Source: Chitinispirillum alkaliphilum (GTDB lineage: Bacteria > Fibrobacterota > Chitinivibrionia > Chitinivibrionales > Chitinispirillaceae). Taken from it: DNA of 64,000 nt. A model generated the notes under the pieces. The model saw only the letters and a program-made list of their open reading frames with translations. It ran no database searches and was not told the DNA's origin. A program made the position numbers and the translations under genes. Below, in pieces: positions 63,137 to 64,000 of the stretch. Position 1 is the first letter of the stretch, and every line of letters begins with the position of its first letter. The stretch covers positions 1 to 64,000 of the forward strand of contig LDWW01000008.1 in assembly GCA_001045525.1 (NCBI GenBank), read 5' to 3'.

Positions 63137-63524
63137 TTACGGGCGCCGGCGCGTAGGTTTGGCGATCACGGCTGAGGATGGAACCTGCATCAGAAGTTTA
63201 GGGATAATTGACAGAAAAAAAGTTTCCGATCCCGTTTCTGAACTGCTTAGAATAATTACTGCAGAACAGCCTGAACTGCTTGTATTTGGTCTGCCCCTTG
63301 ATGTTGAAGACAGAGAGACTTTGATGAGCGCAGAAGTTAGAAAATTTGCACAAAAAGTCAAAGAAAAAGCAGATATCCCGATTCATTTCACAGATGAAAG
63401 TTTCTCCTCTCACAGAGCTGCACAGCTCCTCTCCTATCGCAAAAAGAAGGACCGGAGTAACAAAGCTTTGGTTGATCAGATTGCAGCCTGCCTGATACTG
63501 GAGAGGTATCGGGAGGAACAGTAG
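63117..63524 (+). CDS. ruvX: Holliday-junction resolvase-like RuvX/YqgF
   Basis: RNase-H-fold nuclease for 16S rRNA processing or DNA repair. Signatures: G-I-D-Y-G-R-R-R-V-G at the N-terminus, V-F-G-L-P-L and D-E-S-F-S-S near 90, and D-Q-I-A-A-C-L-I-L near the end. ATG at 63117 with AAAGGAA upstream is preferred over TTG 63114; a third ATG at 63126 is possible. 135 residues. Confidence 0.9.
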   Translation: MKLMGIDYGRRRVGLAITAEDGTCIRSLGIIDRKKVSDPVSELLRIITAEQPELLVFGLPLDVEDRETLMSAEVRKFAQKVKEKADIPIHFTDESFSSHRAAQLLSYRKKKDRSNKALVDQIAACLILERYREEQ

Positions 63525-63526
63525 TA

Positions 63527-64000
63527 ATGAGATCAATTAAAAAATTTTTTCCCATCATTGCAGCTTCTTTTCTTTGCCTGAAGGCTGTGTGCCCCACTTT
63601 TGAGCCCCCACCACCAGACACGCTGCCTGCCCCGGCTTTCACACATACTAATCCACCTGTAAGTGAGCTGAAATTAAGGCATGGCTACGGAGAAGCCGCC
63701 CATCTTCAATGGATGCCTCCCCAAAGCGACTCTTTGTCTGTGAGCAGGTACACCTTACAGAGAAAAACCACTGAAGATTCGCTCTATAGCATTCTTGCCC
63801 ATTCAATCCCGGGACATATTACCGAATATTATGATGACCTCACAATGTTCAATTTCCCGTTCACCGGTTATGATTCCCTGTTCTATCGTATTATTGCTTT
63901 CGATTCACTCGGACGGAGCAGTGACACTTCCGAGGTTTCCATTCTAATACTGAGCCCGCAACCCAACCTCATTTCCTACATCCATGATACCGGGGTGTTT
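63527..64000 (+). CDS. Secreted protein with fibronectin-III-like domain (5' end)
   Basis: The gene begins two bases after the ruvX stop and runs off the right edge. A signal peptide (R-S-I-K-K-F-F-P-I-I-A-A-S-F-L-C-L-K-A) is followed by a proline-rich spacer and an Fn3-like fold (L-Q-W-M-P-P, Y-T-L-Q-R-K, F-Y-R-I-I-A-F-D-S-L-G-R-S-S). The visible 158 codons are in one frame. Likely surface or secreted; length and C-terminus unknown. Confidence 0.72.
   Translation, partial: MRSIKKFFPIIAASFLCLKAVCPTFEPPPPDTLPAPAFTHTNPPVSELKLRHGYGEAAHLQWMPPQSDSLSVSRYTLQRKTTEDSLYSILAHSIPGHITEYYDDLTMFNFPFTGYDSLFYRIIAFDSLGRSSDTSEVSILILSPQPNLISYIHDTGVF

Overview
The window is a dense chromosomal segment from a Gram-negative, diderm bacterium. 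It encodes lipid A/Kdo enzymes (lpxK, waaA), TonB-dependent and PorV-like outer-membrane proteins, a type IV pilus assembly operon, flagellar-type proteins (FapA, a short FliN), the MEP isoprenoid enzyme Dxr, and GatA. This mix, together with Fibrobacter/Chitinispirillum-style TPR and outer-membrane proteins, suggests the FCB group, most likely Fibrobacterota (Chitinispirillum-like). That placement is inference from gene content and protein style; there is no rRNA in the window. No tRNA, CRISPR array, insertion sequence or prophage was seen.

Region by region: (1) 155-9634, minus strand: a run from fapA through a TPR protein, a FlgN-like coiled coil, an NtrB/NtrC-type kinase-regulator pair, a membrane GGDEF protein and a TPR/TonB-C-like protein. 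It looks like a surface-motility or c-di-GMP regulatory cluster. (2) 9927-18941: a Yip1-like membrane protein, short fliN, an outer-membrane protein with YjbQ and an M23 peptidase, a CNNM protein, the NamZ-MurU-AmgK cell-wall sugar salvage operon, rpsU and a TrmH-family methyltransferase. (3) 18976-28056: an MscS channel, the pilMNOPQ operon with a small bitopic protein in front, a PilZ protein, and a divergent two-gene HDOD operon. (4) 28271-36675, plus strand: rplM-rpsI, rpsB-tsf-pyrH-frr, then uppS-cdsA-dxr-rseP, i.e. translation, ribosome recycling and envelope lipid precursors. (5) 36837-39388: a lipoprotein, trxB, a CDP-alcohol phosphatidyltransferase and rpmB. (6) 39434-48522, minus strand: a long compact run from a REC-GGDEF regulator through waaA-holA-truA-htrA to DUF4321, gatA, an NlpC/P60 lipoprotein and pheA. 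(7) 48658-58037: envelope proteins (a lipoprotein plus barrel pair, two further barrels, a TonB receptor) around a DUF4912-GH57 branching-enzyme pair. (8) 58195-64000, plus strand: rpmE, prfA, prmC, lpxK, two SH3-domain membrane proteins, ruvX and the start of a secreted fibronectin-like protein.

Many junctions within these runs overlap by 1-4 bases (TGATG, ATGA or GTGA), which implies translational coupling. Several ribosomal-protein genes share a recognisable sigma70-like promoter with the -10 box about 40-50 bases before the start codon, and several runs end in strong intrinsic terminators.

The points most worth a second look are: the MurNAc salvage operon whose NamZ lacks a signal peptide; a PilP that carries the AMIN domain normally found on PilQ; a bitopic protein joining an SH3 sensor to a pseudo-receiver and DUF4388; a two-segment perfect inverted repeat in the DUF4912-GH57 leader; a long hairpin before rpsB; and an unrecognised 41-codon ORF in the 48523-48864 gap. 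Otherwise the window is mostly ordinary housekeeping and envelope DNA. I saw no clear new defence or mobile system.
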